A stretch of 64,000 nucleotides of DNA from CBDCUI01 sp965223115 (GCA_965223115.1 OZ244982.1:1798001-1862000), one strand, 5' to 3'. Positions 18,047-28,212 are shown, numbered from the stretch's first letter. The notes: generated by a model from the sequence alone, not told the origin. Translations and numbers: made by a program.

Positions 18047-19210
18047 TCAGTCAGCCTGTCTACGTAAAAAAGCCGGAATATCTAGATAATCCAAATCATA
18101 ATCATCTTCTTTTTCAGCAGCTTTGGCCCGATTTTCTGTACGGATTGCAACAGTACGCTCTACTGGTTCCAATTCTACATCACTTACCGCAGGATCAACG
18201 ATGACCGGAGTTTCCACTAATTTAACGGTTGGCTTGGCAGGCATATTTAAAGCCTGTGAACCAATGCCAGTAGCCACTAGGGTTACTCGCAGATTATCAC
18301 CCATTGATTCATCAATCACAGTACCGACAACTACAGTAGCATCATCGGATGCTAAACCTTTGATGTGGCTACCAACCTCCTCAAATTCCCCGATAGACAA
18401 ACTTGAATTAGCGGTTACATTTACAAGGATGCCTTTTGCACCTGCAATATTCACATCTTCCAGCAAAGGGCTTGAAATGGCAGATTCCGCAGACTCTCTG
18501 GCTCTTTCTGTGCCCACAGAAACACCTGAACCCATCATGGCCATACCCATCTCTGACATTACAGTGCGTACATCAGCAAAGTCGACATTAATCAGTCCTG
18601 GACAAGTTATCAGTTCAGCAATCCCCTGCACTGCACCATGCAATACATCATTTGCAGATTTAAACGCATCAAGCAAATTGGTCTCTTTGCCTAACACAGT
18701 AAGTAACTTTTCATTAGGAATCGTAATTAATGAATCCACATGCTTGGCCAGTTCATCAATTCCTGTATTAGCGATTTGCATACGTTTGGCACCTTCAAAA
18801 GGAAATGGTTTTGTCACCACTGCAACCGTTAATATACCAAGCTCTTTGGCTACTTCTGCAACAACTGGTGTAGCACCGGTACCGGTACCGCCCCCCATAC
18901 CCGCAGTTATAAATAACATGTCAGCACCAGCAATCACATCATGAATGCGGTCCCGATCTTCAATGGCGGCTTCGCGACCCACTACAGGATTAGCACCTGC
19001 ACCAAGACCTTTAGTGATATCTCCACCTAATTGCAAAACTGTTTTAGCATTTGTGTTTTTAAGTGCTTGTGAATCGGTATTAGCACAAACAAAATCAACA
19101 CCCTCAATTGCAGAGCTGACCATATGCTGCACGGCATTACCGCCGCCGCCGCCAACACCAATAACCTTGATTACAGCACTTTGGCTGTAGGCATCCATTA
19201 ATTCAAACAT
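18047..19210 (-). CDS. ftsZ: Cell division GTPase FtsZ
   Basis: A 387-residue tubulin homologue that builds the Z ring. The tubulin signature GGGTGTG is at residues 106-112, with GVGGGGGNAV near 18-27. The C-terminal conserved peptide DYLDIPAFLRRQAD, the docking site for FtsA, ZipA and ZapD, is intact at the end after a linker of about 50 residues. The ATG is preceded by a strong GAGGAG site eight bases upstream. Length is typical (E. coli 383). It is separated from ftsA by 48 bases that contain a candidate promoter. Confidence 0.98.
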   Translation of the reverse strand: MFELMDAYSQSAVIKVIGVGGGGGNAVQHMVSSAIEGVDFVCANTDSQALKNTNAKTVLQLGGDITKGLGAGANPVVGREAAIEDRDRIHDVIAGADMLFITAGMGGGTGTGATPVVAEVAKELGILTVAVVTKPFPFEGAKRMQIANTGIDELAKHVDSLITIPNEKLLTVLGKETNLLDAFKSANDVLHGAVQGIAELITCPGLINVDFADVRTVMSEMGMAMMGSGVSVGTERARESAESAISSPLLEDVNIAGAKGILVNVTANSSLSIGEFEEVGSHIKGLASDDATVVVGTVIDESMGDNLRVTLVATGIGSQALNMPAKPTVKLVETPVIVDPAVSDVELEPVERTVAIRTENRAKAAEKEDDYDLDYLDIPAFLRRQAD

Positions 19211-19217
19211 GACTCTT

Positions 19218-19262
19218 CTCCTCTAGTTAAGACACATTATATATAAATAAATGAGTTATCAA
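19218..19262 (-). promoter_or_regulatory. Candidate ftsZ promoter and ribosome binding site in the ftsA-ftsZ gap
   Basis: On the minus strand TTGATA (19262-19257), which overlaps the ftsA stop codon, is followed by a 15-base spacer and a consensus TATAAT (19241-19236). GAGGAG at 19223-19218 is eight bases from the ftsZ ATG. The spacer is shorter than the usual 16-18, so the promoter is tentative; the ribosome binding site is clear. Confidence 0.45.
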
Positions 19263-20494
19263 AAACTCCCTTGAAACCAATTCTTCATCCTTTGCAACAA
19301 ACTTCCTACACCAGTTTCATTAAATAAAGAACCTTCATTCATCTGCTGGTTTTGATGCCCAAACAATAGCAATCCAACACCTGTTGCATGAATTGGATTA
19401 CGCACGACATCTACTAGCCCTGTTACGTACTGCGGCATACCCAGACGTACCGGCATATGAAACACTTCTTCCGCTAGATCTACGACACCTTCCATTTTTG
19501 AGCTGCCCCCGGTTAATACCACTCCCGCTGCAACTAAATCCTCAAAGCCGCTACGCCGCAACTCCGCATGCACTAAAGAAAGTAATTCCTCATAACGCGG
19601 TTCCACAACTTCAGCCAATGTTTGGCGAGATAAACGTCGTGGTTCACGATCGCCCACACTGGGGACTTCAATCGTGTCATCTGGATTCGCAAGTTGACGC
19701 AAGGCACAGGCATATTTAATTTTAATTTCTTCGGCATATTGTGTTGGTGTACGCATAGCAACTGCTATGTCATTTGTAACCTGATCTCCAGCAATGGGAA
19801 TAACCGCTGTATGCTTGATCGCACCATCCGTAAATACCGCCACATCAGTTGTGCCTCCCCCAATGTCTACCAGACAGATCCCTAACTCTTTTTCATCATC
19901 AGTTAATACTGAATAGCTGGATGCCAATTGTTCCAAAATAATGTCATCAACCTCTAAACCACATCTACGTACACACTTAATAATATTTTGTGCAGCACTC
20001 ACTGCCCCCGTCACCAAATGAACCTTAGCTTCAAGACGCACACCTGACATACCAACCGGTTCACGAATCCCTTCCTGATGATCGATCACAAATTCTTGTG
20101 GCATAACGTGCAATACCCTTTGATCGGCTGGAATAGCTACGGCCCTTGCAGCATCGATGACACGTTCAACGTCACCTTTTGAAACTTCACGGTCTTTAAT
20201 AGCGACAATGCCGTGTGAATTCATACTACGAATATGACTACCTGCAATACCAGCGTAAACAGAATGTATTTGACAACCGGCCATGAGCTCAGCTTCTTCT
20301 ATTGAGCGCTGTATAGATTGAACTGTTGACTCAATATTAACTACTACTCCCTTCTTCAACCCTCTAGATGGATGTGACCCAATACCAACAATTTCTAATT
20401 CGTTGTCTTCATTTACTTCTCCAACAATAGCGGTGACTTTAGAAGTACCAATATCTAAGCCAACCATCATCCCTTTTTCCATTTTACGGCTCAT
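19259..20494 (-). CDS. ftsA: Cell division actin-like protein FtsA
   Basis: A 411-residue actin-fold ATPase that tethers FtsZ to the membrane. The phosphate-1 motif MVGLDIGTSKVTAIVGEV opens the protein, and phosphate-2 LVDIGGGTTDVAVF and the adenosine motif VLTGGSSKMEG follow at about residues 205 and 335. The C-terminal amphipathic membrane-targeting helix is visible as SLLQRMKNWFQGSF. The start overlaps the ftsQ stop by four bases (ATGA), so translation is coupled. Confidence 0.97.
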   Translation of the reverse strand: MSRKMEKGMMVGLDIGTSKVTAIVGEVNEDNELEIVGIGSHPSRGLKKGVVVNIESTVQSIQRSIEEAELMAGCQIHSVYAGIAGSHIRSMNSHGIVAIKDREVSKGDVERVIDAARAVAIPADQRVLHVMPQEFVIDHQEGIREPVGMSGVRLEAKVHLVTGAVSAAQNIIKCVRRCGLEVDDIILEQLASSYSVLTDDEKELGICLVDIGGGTTDVAVFTDGAIKHTAVIPIAGDQVTNDIAVAMRTPTQYAEEIKIKYACALRQLANPDDTIEVPSVGDREPRRLSRQTLAEVVEPRYEELLSLVHAELRRSGFEDLVAAGVVLTGGSSKMEGVVDLAEEVFHMPVRLGMPQYVTGLVDVVRNPIHATGVGLLLFGHQNQQMNEGSLFNETGVGSLLQRMKNWFQGSF

Positions 20495-21297
20495 AAATTT
20501 TTTTCCAGTTCAATATTGTGTGCAAGTTGTGGGTTTTTCCATTCGACTGCAAGCCCATTGGTATAGCGCAAATCGATTTTTTCAACTTCGGGTAAATATG
20601 AAGACAAATACTGTTCATATGCGGTAATAAAGCGAGTTATTTTTTGTGACACATCGCCATCACCAATAGCAAGTATCAATCCATCTGATAATATAAGGTG
20701 TTTAGAATGACGCTGATCTTCAAATAAACCTCGTAGCTTTAAGCCTAGTGGGTTTAATTGATTTAGACTTGTTTCGAATACTCTTGCAAGTGCTTTAGCA
20801 CGAGATTGTTCACCATAAAGCATAGGTAAAGTTGCAAATGCCTCAGTTGATTCTGGAAAGAATAGCTCTCCATACGCATTCATTAACCCTTTATCACCCC
20901 ATCTTGCAATGGGATGCTGCTCCATAACTTTTATCTTCAAAGTATCGGGCCACACTCTTTGTACGTTTGCACGATATAGCCAAGGCAAGTTTGCTAACTC
21001 TTGCTCAAGGCGATTCATTTGCACATAAAAAAAGCCTCTAAGTGTGTGCTCTCGAATTATCTTTTTAAATGCATCACGATTCGTAGCATTCAAATTACCA
21101 CTGACACTAATCGTTTTAATTTGTGGCCATGGTGACAGAACAATGTGATTGTTACGTAAGTAATAAAAACTATAAACCACAACTGACAACAATAATATAA
21201 TTACTATAATGTCCCATACGTCACGAAAGGCAAAACGCAATTGAGCAGCTTTCTGCTTAGTTCTTTTGTTATACCTTTTTCTTTTCACGTTAAGCAA
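20491..21297 (-). CDS. ftsQ: Cell division protein FtsQ
   Basis: A 268-residue bitopic protein of the divisome that binds FtsB and FtsL. A basic cytoplasmic tail (KRKRYNKRTKQK) precedes one membrane span at about residues 30-50. The periplasmic POTRA domain begins IKTISVSGNLNATNRD, and the FtsQ beta domain contains MEQHPIARWGDKGLMNAYGE. It overlaps ddlB by eight bases at its 5' end and ftsA by four at its 3' end. Confidence 0.93.
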   Translation of the reverse strand: MLNVKRKRYNKRTKQKAAQLRFAFRDVWDIIVIILLLSVVVYSFYYLRNNHIVLSPWPQIKTISVSGNLNATNRDAFKKIIREHTLRGFFYVQMNRLEQELANLPWLYRANVQRVWPDTLKIKVMEQHPIARWGDKGLMNAYGELFFPESTEAFATLPMLYGEQSRAKALARVFETSLNQLNPLGLKLRGLFEDQRHSKHLILSDGLILAIGDGDVSQKITRFITAYEQYLSSYLPEVEKIDLRYTNGLAVEWKNPQLAHNIELEKNL

Positions 21298-22219
21298 TTT
21301 TTTGTGGAAATGAAGTTTTTAAAATTTTAATCACTAGCTCATTAAAATCTATATCTATTGCTTTAGCCGCCATCGGCACTAAACTATGGTCTGTCATTCC
21401 GGGCACAGTGTTAATTTCCAAAAACCAAGGATTATTTAATTCATCCAACATGACATCAACACGACCCCACCCCGTAGCATCTGTTGCTTTAAATGCTTGC
21501 AATGCCAGATTTTGAATGTCACTTTCTAATTCAAGTGGCAAACCACATGGACAATGATATTGTGTATCATTGGATTCATATTTAGCATCGTAGTCATAAA
21601 ATGTTCGCGGTGTTTCTAAACGAATCATGGGCAATGCTCGATCATCTAAGATTGCAACGGTGTACTCTTTACCGTTAATCCATTGCTCAGCAATAACCGT
21701 TTCTTCAAATTTACGTGCTAGCTGCCATGCTTTTTTAATTTCGTCTCTAGAATTTACTTTTGACATACCAATACTTGAGCCCTGTGACACGGGCTTAAAA
21801 ATCATTGGTAATCCTAGATCATCTATCAACTCATCTTCATCTACTTCGTCATTTAAAATACGATGACTCGGTGTTGGAACGTTGCAACCACGCCAAATCT
21901 GCTTGGTCATTAGCTTGTTCATACAGATACTAGAAGCCATCACTCCACTACCGCTATATGGCATACCCATTACATCTAAACCTCCTTGTATACAACCATC
22001 CTCACCAAGCGGTCCATGTAAAGCAATGAAAGCACGTGTAAAGCCCCTTTTACGCAACTGTTCAAAAATATCCACAGATACATCGATTGCTTCAGCATCT
22101 ACTTTCATTGTCGTTAAAGCTCGCAATACTGCAGTACCGCTCTTTAATGAAATCTCGCGCTCAGCAGACTGTCCCCCCATTAAAACAGCAACTTTCCCGA
22201 AAGGCGGATTTTGCATCAT
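21290..22219 (-). CDS. ddlB: D-alanine--D-alanine ligase
   Basis: A 309-residue ATP-grasp ligase that makes the D-Ala-D-Ala dipeptide added by MurF. The N terminus KVAVLMGGQSAEREISLKSG and the ATP-grasp loop VSQGSSIGMSKV are typical, and the metal-binding C-terminal segment FLEINTVPGMTDHSLVP is intact. Length equals the DdlB class (about 306). It overlaps murB by four bases and ftsQ by eight, within the continuous murC-murB-ddlB-ftsQ-ftsA run. Confidence 0.97.
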   Translation of the reverse strand: MMQNPPFGKVAVLMGGQSAEREISLKSGTAVLRALTTMKVDAEAIDVSVDIFEQLRKRGFTRAFIALHGPLGEDGCIQGGLDVMGMPYSGSGVMASSICMNKLMTKQIWRGCNVPTPSHRILNDEVDEDELIDDLGLPMIFKPVSQGSSIGMSKVNSRDEIKKAWQLARKFEETVIAEQWINGKEYTVAILDDRALPMIRLETPRTFYDYDAKYESNDTQYHCPCGLPLELESDIQNLALQAFKATDATGWGRVDVMLDELNNPWFLEINTVPGMTDHSLVPMAAKAIDIDFNELVIKILKTSFPQKIA

Positions 22220-23142
22220 GCCGTCTCTCCAATTATTTTTACTTCCGGTATTAGCTTTACACTACATTTCTGCATTACTGTTGTACGTACTTTATTTATT
22301 AAGTCTTCAATATCTTTTGCCGTTGCAGCACCTAAGTTAATAATAAAGTTAGCGTGTTTTGTAGATACCTGAGCCCCTCCCACCGTTAAACCTTTTAAAT
22401 CACAGCTTTCAATTAACCTTGCCGCATAATCATTTTCTGGGTTTCTAAACACTGAACCACAACTTTGATTCCCAACAGGTTGCGAGGCATTTCGTTTACT
22501 CATTAATTCTCGAATCTTAGCGCGTACTTGCTGGCCATCTCCTGGGGAAAACTCAAAAAGTGCATCGACAAACCATTCATCTTTAAGGCCTTTAACACTT
22601 CGATAATCGATCTGAAAATCCTCATGCTTACGAGTATGCAAGTTTCCATAACGGTCAATCGTTTGCACTTGTTTTACAAACTCCCAGGTTTCGCTACCAT
22701 AGGCTCCTGAATTCATCGCTAATGCCCCACCAACAGAGCCCGGAATACCGGCAAGAAATTCTGCCTTAGCCAAGTTTTTATCCGCACAATAGCGTGCCAG
22801 CTTTGCACAAGGAGTACCGACTTCAGCACAAATTTTAGTTGGCGCAATATATTCGATTCGATCCAAACCTTTATTCAATAAAATAACAACACCGCGTATT
22901 CCTCCATCGCGCACCAAAATATTAGTTCCTTTGCCTAACCAAGTAATAGGTGTATCTTTTCCCATATTGCACAAAAAATCTTTCAGGTCTAATAAATCTG
23001 CAGGACGATATAAAACGTCTGCAATTCCTCCTACTTTCCAACTAGTAAAACGTGCTAACGGCACATTTTTTTCAAGGTTACCTCGATACATTTGAATATT
23101 TTGTGCAGCTATCATATTTTTAATGATTAACGAATGATCCAC
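22216..23142 (-). CDS. murB: UDP-N-acetylenolpyruvoylglucosamine reductase
   Basis: An FAD-dependent reductase that converts UDP-GlcNAc-enolpyruvate to UDP-MurNAc. It is of the shorter type IIa-like form (about 300 residues) rather than the E. coli 340-residue type. The FAD-binding parts FTSWKVGGIADVLYRP and TWLGKGTNILVRDGG are visible, with GIPGSVGGALAMNSGAYG and the catalytic serine region QPVGNQSCGSVFRNPE. Two starts are possible: GTG at 23142, which overlaps murC by 23 bases, or ATG at 23115, which leaves a four-base gap. Neither has a strong ribosome site. Confidence 0.95.
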   Translation of the reverse strand: MDHSLIIKNMIAAQNIQMYRGNLEKNVPLARFTSWKVGGIADVLYRPADLLDLKDFLCNMGKDTPITWLGKGTNILVRDGGIRGVVILLNKGLDRIEYIAPTKICAEVGTPCAKLARYCADKNLAKAEFLAGIPGSVGGALAMNSGAYGSETWEFVKQVQTIDRYGNLHTRKHEDFQIDYRSVKGLKDEWFVDALFEFSPGDGQQVRAKIRELMSKRNASQPVGNQSCGSVFRNPENDYAARLIESCDLKGLTVGGAQVSTKHANFIINLGAATAKDIEDLINKVRTTVMQKCSVKLIPEVKIIGETA

Positions 23143-24538
23143 TTAGTGTGTGCGCAATATTGCCTATACTGCCTGCACCTAGAGTTAAAAGAACATCGTT
23201 ATCCTGAATAACATGCTCAAGGGTTTCCTGTATCTCGGACAAATCTTTAACTAAAATTGGATCCAATTTTCCACGTGCTCGAAGTGCTCTACTCAAAGCA
23301 GGACTATCTGCACCAGCAATCGGCTCTTCATTTGCTGCATAAACTTCACACAACATCAAAGTATCGGCTTCATTTAAAACACGTACAAAATCATCAAATA
23401 AATCTCGTGTCCTTGTATAGCGATGTGGTTGAAACAACACCACAAGCCTTCTATCTGGCCAAGCCTGTCGAACCGCAGTCATAGTTGCTGCCATCTCTGT
23501 GGGGTGATGTCCATAATCATCCACTAATTGAATTAGTTTATCTTGAATACAAACATCGGAATAGGTTTGAAAACGTCGCGCTATTCCTTGGAAGTTTTTC
23601 AATGCAAATTGTATATGCTTTGGGTTCACATCAAGCTGCAATGCAATAATTGTGGCAGCCACTGCATTTAATATGTTGTGTGTACCAGGTAAATTAAGTT
23701 CAAGCTTTATTGAAGTCTGCTGCTCAGGAAGTTGTAAATTGAATTTAGTGCTTGTACCGTGACTTTCAATATCTGAAATTTGATAGTCTGAATCAGCACT
23801 ACAACCATATGTCACATAAGGGCGTGAAATTTTTGGTAATAGCTCTTTAATAGTTTCATCATCCGCACAAAGAACTGCCATCCCATAAAATGGAAGATTG
23901 TGGATGAATTGTAAGAATGTATCCTGAAGCTTTTCAAAATCACCATCGTAAGTTGAAAGATGATCTGAGTCGATATTTGTTACTACAGACATAATTGGCT
24001 GCAAATGTAAAAATGACGCATCACTTTCATCTGCTTCAGCAACCAAATATTGACCTGCACCAAGTTTCGAGTGACTGGCAAAGCTGTTGATGCGCCCGCC
24101 AACAATAAAAGTAGGATCGAGTTCAGCAGTCGCTAATATTGATGCAACTAGACTAGTGGTGGTGGTTTTTCCATGCGTACCAGCAACCGCAATCCCATAT
24201 CGAAATCGCATCAGTTCAGCAAGCATCTCGGCTCTTGGCACGATAGGGATTCTTTTCGCGCGTGCAGCTGTAATCTCAGGGTTATCATCATTAACTGCAC
24301 TGGACATCACGACAACATCTGCACCCTCAATATTAGCTGCATTATGCTGTGCAAAAATAGTTGCGCCTAATTGTGCCAACCGTTTTGTCATGGCATTTGT
24401 TTGTAGGTCGGAACCACATACTTTATAACCTAAATTCACCATTACTTCAGCAATGCCTCCCATGCCAGAACCACCTATGCCAACAAAATGCACATGTTTA
24501 ATTCTACGTGTAGCAAAATGTCCTATATTAAATGTCAT
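23120..24538 (-). CDS. murC: UDP-N-acetylmuramate--L-alanine ligase
   Basis: A 472-residue Mur ligase that adds the first stem amino acid, L-Ala, to UDP-MurNAc. The N-terminal Rossmann-like motif HFVGIGGSGMGGIAEVM binds UDP. The ATP-binding loop AGTHGKTTTTSL lies near residues 115-126, and YLVAEADESDASFL and VDDYGHHPTEMAATM are MurC-specific. Length matches the family. It starts with ATG at 24538, 11 bases after murG. Confidence 0.98.
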   Translation of the reverse strand: MTFNIGHFATRRIKHVHFVGIGGSGMGGIAEVMVNLGYKVCGSDLQTNAMTKRLAQLGATIFAQHNAANIEGADVVVMSSAVNDDNPEITAARAKRIPIVPRAEMLAELMRFRYGIAVAGTHGKTTTTSLVASILATAELDPTFIVGGRINSFASHSKLGAGQYLVAEADESDASFLHLQPIMSVVTNIDSDHLSTYDGDFEKLQDTFLQFIHNLPFYGMAVLCADDETIKELLPKISRPYVTYGCSADSDYQISDIESHGTSTKFNLQLPEQQTSIKLELNLPGTHNILNAVAATIIALQLDVNPKHIQFALKNFQGIARRFQTYSDVCIQDKLIQLVDDYGHHPTEMAATMTAVRQAWPDRRLVVLFQPHRYTRTRDLFDDFVRVLNEADTLMLCEVYAANEEPIAGADSPALSRALRARGKLDPILVKDLSEIQETLEHVIQDNDVLLTLGAGSIGNIAHTLSGSFVNH

Positions 24539-24549
24539 ATTTACAACTC

Positions 24550-25662
24550 TTAGGCAATTCCTACACTATTTCTTTGTTTAGCAAAACATGCTTCTAAACA
24601 AATTTTAGCTACATCTTGTGCAGCTGTTGGTTTAGCAAAATTTCGTGCTGCTTCAGCAAAACCCTTAAGCTTGGATCGATTAGCTATGACGTCTTGTAGT
24701 TGAGCTGCCAACTTAGTTTCATCAAGATCTCTTTCCTGGATGAGATAACCTGCGCCCGAATTTATTAACGCCTTAGCATTTGCAGTTTGATGATCGTCTA
24801 CAGCATAAGGATACGGAATAAAAATTGCTCCTACTCCAGCTACCGCAAGTTCTGCAACAGTAATGGCGCCGGCACGACAGATTACGATATCTGCCCATGC
24901 ATAAGCCTCATGCATGGCTTCAATAAACTCATCTACCCGTGCAACAACATCTAGGTCACGATATTTTTGTTGTGTAAACTGTAGTTTACTAACCCCTGTC
25001 TGATGCCACACTTCTGGACGAATATTTTGTGGTAACCGTGCAATCGCAGCAGGTACAATATTATTAAGCGCTTGTGCTCCTAAACTCCCGCCTACTATTA
25101 AAATACATACAGGTTTGTCATCAGGCTCTGCAATAGCGAATTCTCGTTGAATTTTTGATATTTCAGTTCGCACAGGGTTACCCACCACATTTACATTCTT
25201 ACGTACAAATGTGCTAGGAAAACCAGTAAGTATATGCTTTGCAAAAGGAGCAAGAATTCGATTGGTCAATCCTGCAATGGCATTTTGTTCATGAATGATA
25301 AGTGGCCTTCGCAGTAATACTGTCATTAAGCCAGCGGGCCCTGCTACAAAACCACCCATACCCAGTACTGCGCAAGGTCGATACTTTAATAATAACCAAA
25401 GCGACTGTAAGCCAGCTAAAATTAATTTGATTGGTGCCATAATATATGTAACAAAACTTTTACCACGTAGACCACTTACAACAATCCATTCAATTCGATA
25501 TCCAGCCTGTGCCACAATTTTTGACTCTATGCCCCGCTTTGTTCCCACCCAAATAATTGGCACGTTTTGCTGTTCGATTTGTTTTGCAACTGCAAGTGCT
25601 GGAAACACATGCCCACCCGTACCACCTGCTAGTATCATGACTGGATGACGGTTGCATTTCAT
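24550..25662 (-). CDS. murG: Lipid II synthase MurG (undecaprenyl-PP-MurNAc-pentapeptide GlcNAc transferase)
   Basis: A 370-residue GT-B glycosyltransferase (GT28) that adds GlcNAc to lipid I on the inner face of the membrane. The N-terminal glycine-rich loop AGGTGGHVFPALAVA, the G-loop in LGMGGFVAGPAG, the C-terminal GGSLGAQALN loop and the UDP-GlcNAc-binding CRAGAITVAELAVAG segment are all present. It is somewhat longer than the E. coli enzyme at the C terminus. It lies between ftsW and murC. Confidence 0.98.
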   Translation of the reverse strand: MKCNRHPVMILAGGTGGHVFPALAVAKQIEQQNVPIIWVGTKRGIESKIVAQAGYRIEWIVVSGLRGKSFVTYIMAPIKLILAGLQSLWLLLKYRPCAVLGMGGFVAGPAGLMTVLLRRPLIIHEQNAIAGLTNRILAPFAKHILTGFPSTFVRKNVNVVGNPVRTEISKIQREFAIAEPDDKPVCILIVGGSLGAQALNNIVPAAIARLPQNIRPEVWHQTGVSKLQFTQQKYRDLDVVARVDEFIEAMHEAYAWADIVICRAGAITVAELAVAGVGAIFIPYPYAVDDHQTANAKALINSGAGYLIQERDLDETKLAAQLQDVIANRSKLKGFAEAARNFAKPTAAQDVAKICLEACFAKQRNSVGIA

Positions 25663-25690
25663 ATATAACTTTTAGTCTCTAAACCAATAA

Positions 25691-26860
25691 TTACCGTGAA
25701 GGATATTTTGCAACGGCTTCCATATACACGCGCGTAATAAGACCTATCGCCATACACACTACTAATATACTGCTACCGCCAGAACTTATAAGCGGCAAAG
25801 TCAATCCTTTTGTAGGTAGCACCCCTAAATTCACACCAATATTGATGAACGTTTGCAAACCGAACCAAATACCAATTCCATAACAAATTTGTGCACCAAA
25901 CTTCATACCCTGCTCTTCAACCATTTTGCCAATTGCAAAGCATCGATAAATTAAAATGATAAACAGCGCCAGTACTACAGCTACACCAATCAATCCTAAC
26001 TCTTCTGCAATGACTGCAAATACGAAATCTGTATGTGCTTCCGGCAAATAAAATAATTTTTGCACGCTGGCCCCCAAGCCTAGGCCTGTCCAAGCACCAC
26101 TGCCTATCGCGATTAAAGATTGAGTGAGTTGAAAGCCTGAGCCAAAAGGGTCTGACCAAGGATTTAAAAAAGCCGTTAACCGTTCAACGCGATAAGGTGA
26201 TGATATAGCTACAAATGTCATCGAGACTGCTGAAGCGCTCAATAAAATTCCAAATTTCCATATTTTTACACCCGCCAAATAAAGCATCCCTAAAGCGGTA
26301 GCCAAAATCACTATCGCAGCACCAAAATCAGGCTCAAGCAATAAAAGAGTAAACAAAATAACAAGAATAAACATGGGCTTTACAAAACCCACAAAAGATT
26401 CACGAATTTGCTTACCTTGTCTGACCACATAACCAGCCAGGTAGATTATGAGTAATAGCTTAACCACTTCGGACACCTGTAAACCAAAAGGGCCGAGCTC
26501 AAGCCATCTTGTGCTTCCATTTACGGTTCGACCTAACCCTGGTATTAAAATCAATACCAGTAAGCCAATCATAAAAAATAATAAAGCAAAACTTGAATTT
26601 TCCCAATGAGTAAGTCGAATTCTGGTGAGAAACAAACCTACTGTTATGCCTATAAGCACAAAAATAAATTGTCGCTTAAAATAATATAGTGGATCTCCCG
26701 TTGCACGGTCAGCAATTTCAATCGAAGATGATGCCACCATAACCAAACCGATTCCAAGCAATGACATTGCTGCCATTATCAAAATGACATCACAATACTT
26801 AGCTAGTCTAATATCTAAGTTTGTTGAGTGCTGACGCGCAGCTTGTTTAGATGATTTCAC
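25691..26860 (-). CDS. ftsW: Septal peptidoglycan glycosyltransferase / SEDS protein FtsW
   Basis: A SEDS-family polytopic protein with about ten membrane spans that polymerises septal glycan with FtsI. The SEDS motifs are clear: GSTRWLELGPFGLQVSEVVKL split over the central loop, PDFGAAIVILATALGMLYLAG, and TKGLTLPLISSGGSSI near the C terminus. The frame is open to a TTG at 26881, but the GTG at 26860 is preferred. It is preceded by AAAGGAG (26875-26869) with eight-base spacing and overlaps the murD stop as GTGA. This gives 389 residues. Confidence 0.96.
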   Translation of the reverse strand: MKSSKQAARQHSTNLDIRLAKYCDVILIMAAMSLLGIGLVMVASSSIEIADRATGDPLYYFKRQFIFVLIGITVGLFLTRIRLTHWENSSFALLFFMIGLLVLILIPGLGRTVNGSTRWLELGPFGLQVSEVVKLLLIIYLAGYVVRQGKQIRESFVGFVKPMFILVILFTLLLLEPDFGAAIVILATALGMLYLAGVKIWKFGILLSASAVSMTFVAISSPYRVERLTAFLNPWSDPFGSGFQLTQSLIAIGSGAWTGLGLGASVQKLFYLPEAHTDFVFAVIAEELGLIGVAVVLALFIILIYRCFAIGKMVEEQGMKFGAQICYGIGIWFGLQTFINIGVNLGVLPTKGLTLPLISSGGSSILVVCMAIGLITRVYMEAVAKYPSR

Positions 26861-28212
26861 AAAACAAGCTCCTTTACACAAGCCTCAAAGTCTTCCCCAC
26901 GCGCAACATAATTTTTATACAGATCAAAACTTGCGCATGCTGGAGATAACAAAACTTTGTCACCAGCTTGAGCCAAGCTACGAGCAATACTAACAGCATC
27001 TCGCATTGAATCTGCTAGGTGTATGGTAGCAGCGCCAGCCAAATTAGCTTTTAATATATTTGCATCTTTCCCAAATAAAATTACATGCTTAACATATTTA
27101 CTAACTGCATTATGCAATAAACTTAGATCCCCCCCTTTAAACACTCCACCTGCCAATAAAATGATATTTTCCTTTAAACCTCGCAATGAACTTATCGTTG
27201 CACCTATATTTGTACCCTTTGAATCATTAAACCAAGCCACTTCATTTGATACACCTGTTAATGAAAAGCGATGCGGCAAGCCTTTAAAGACTGTGAGGGT
27301 TGCTAACATCTTCTCTTCTTGCATGCCTAATGCATCTCCAATTGCCAGACCGGCGAGAGAATTTAAAATTCCAGATTCACCTGGCATTGCAACCTTATCA
27401 ATTGAGAGTAGACAACGATCTCCTTTGGCTAAGAAAACCTTATTATCTTTATGTATCAGACCAAACTCGTTATTAACACCTTGCTTTAAACCAAAACTTG
27501 CAACATCTCCAGATGTATTCATACTCGTCACAACATCATCATCACGATTGATTACGCTATTTTTTGCATGCTCATATATTCTAGCTTTTATCGTTGCATA
27601 ATTATGTAAATCTCCATGTCGATCCAAATGATCTGCAGAAATATTTAATACTGCAGCAACTTTTGCAGACAAAGATTTAGTTATTTCAAGTTGAAAACTT
27701 GACAGCTCCAATATAAATAACTCTGCATCATCATAGCTGAGTAATTCCAGTGCGGGTGGCCCTAAATTTCCACCTGCGTATGCACGTATACCTGAGTTAT
27801 TAGCCATCTCAGCTACTAAACTTGTAACTGTGCTTTTCCCATTTGAACCTGTAATTGCAACAATGGGTATTTGTGTATTATTTACAAATAATTCTATATC
27901 TCCACAACATTGCACACCTACATTTATGGCAGACTGAATTACTTCATTGTGAACATCGACTCCAGGACTAAGAACGATTTGTTTTGCCTTACTAAATGTA
28001 TTAAATGAAAACTCACCAAGGTAAGTCTCTACACTTGGAAACTTGCGTCTAAAATTATCAAGTAAAGGTGGATTTTCGCGTGTATCAGCCACTGCAAATG
28101 ATGCACCACAATCATACAAAAATGTTGCCAATGAAAAACCTGTCTCCCCCAGGCCTACAACTAAATATTCATAATTGCTTTCAGTCATTTCTGTTTGTAA
28201 TGCATATCCCAT
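26857..28212 (-). CDS. murD: UDP-N-acetylmuramoylalanine--D-glutamate ligase
   Basis: A 451-residue Mur ligase adding D-Glu to UDP-MurNAc-L-Ala. The N-terminal LVVGLGETGFSLATFL binds UDP, VAITGSNGKSTVTSLV is the ATP loop near residue 115, and the C-terminal SPACASFDLYKNYVARGEDF is the MurD signature. The ATG at 28212 follows mraY by five bases, and an internal Met at codon 9 (28188) is an alternative start. The stop overlaps the ftsW start. Confidence 0.97.
   Translation of the reverse strand: MGYALQTEMTESNYEYLVVGLGETGFSLATFLYDCGASFAVADTRENPPLLDNFRRKFPSVETYLGEFSFNTFSKAKQIVLSPGVDVHNEVIQSAINVGVQCCGDIELFVNNTQIPIVAITGSNGKSTVTSLVAEMANNSGIRAYAGGNLGPPALELLSYDDAELFILELSSFQLEITKSLSAKVAAVLNISADHLDRHGDLHNYATIKARIYEHAKNSVINRDDDVVTSMNTSGDVASFGLKQGVNNEFGLIHKDNKVFLAKGDRCLLSIDKVAMPGESGILNSLAGLAIGDALGMQEEKMLATLTVFKGLPHRFSLTGVSNEVAWFNDSKGTNIGATISSLRGLKENIILLAGGVFKGGDLSLLHNAVSKYVKHVILFGKDANILKANLAGAATIHLADSMRDAVSIARSLAQAGDKVLLSPACASFDLYKNYVARGEDFEACVKELVL

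Noticed and set aside
18123..18944. 273-codon open frame on the plus strand opposite ftsZ
   Set aside because: It is a shadow of the highly conserved ftsZ coding frame; the translation is rich in Ser, Thr and Pro, with no recognisable domain and no ribosome binding site.
27023..27601. 192-codon open frame on the plus strand opposite murD
   Set aside because: Antisense shadow of murD with low-complexity composition; no family resemblance.
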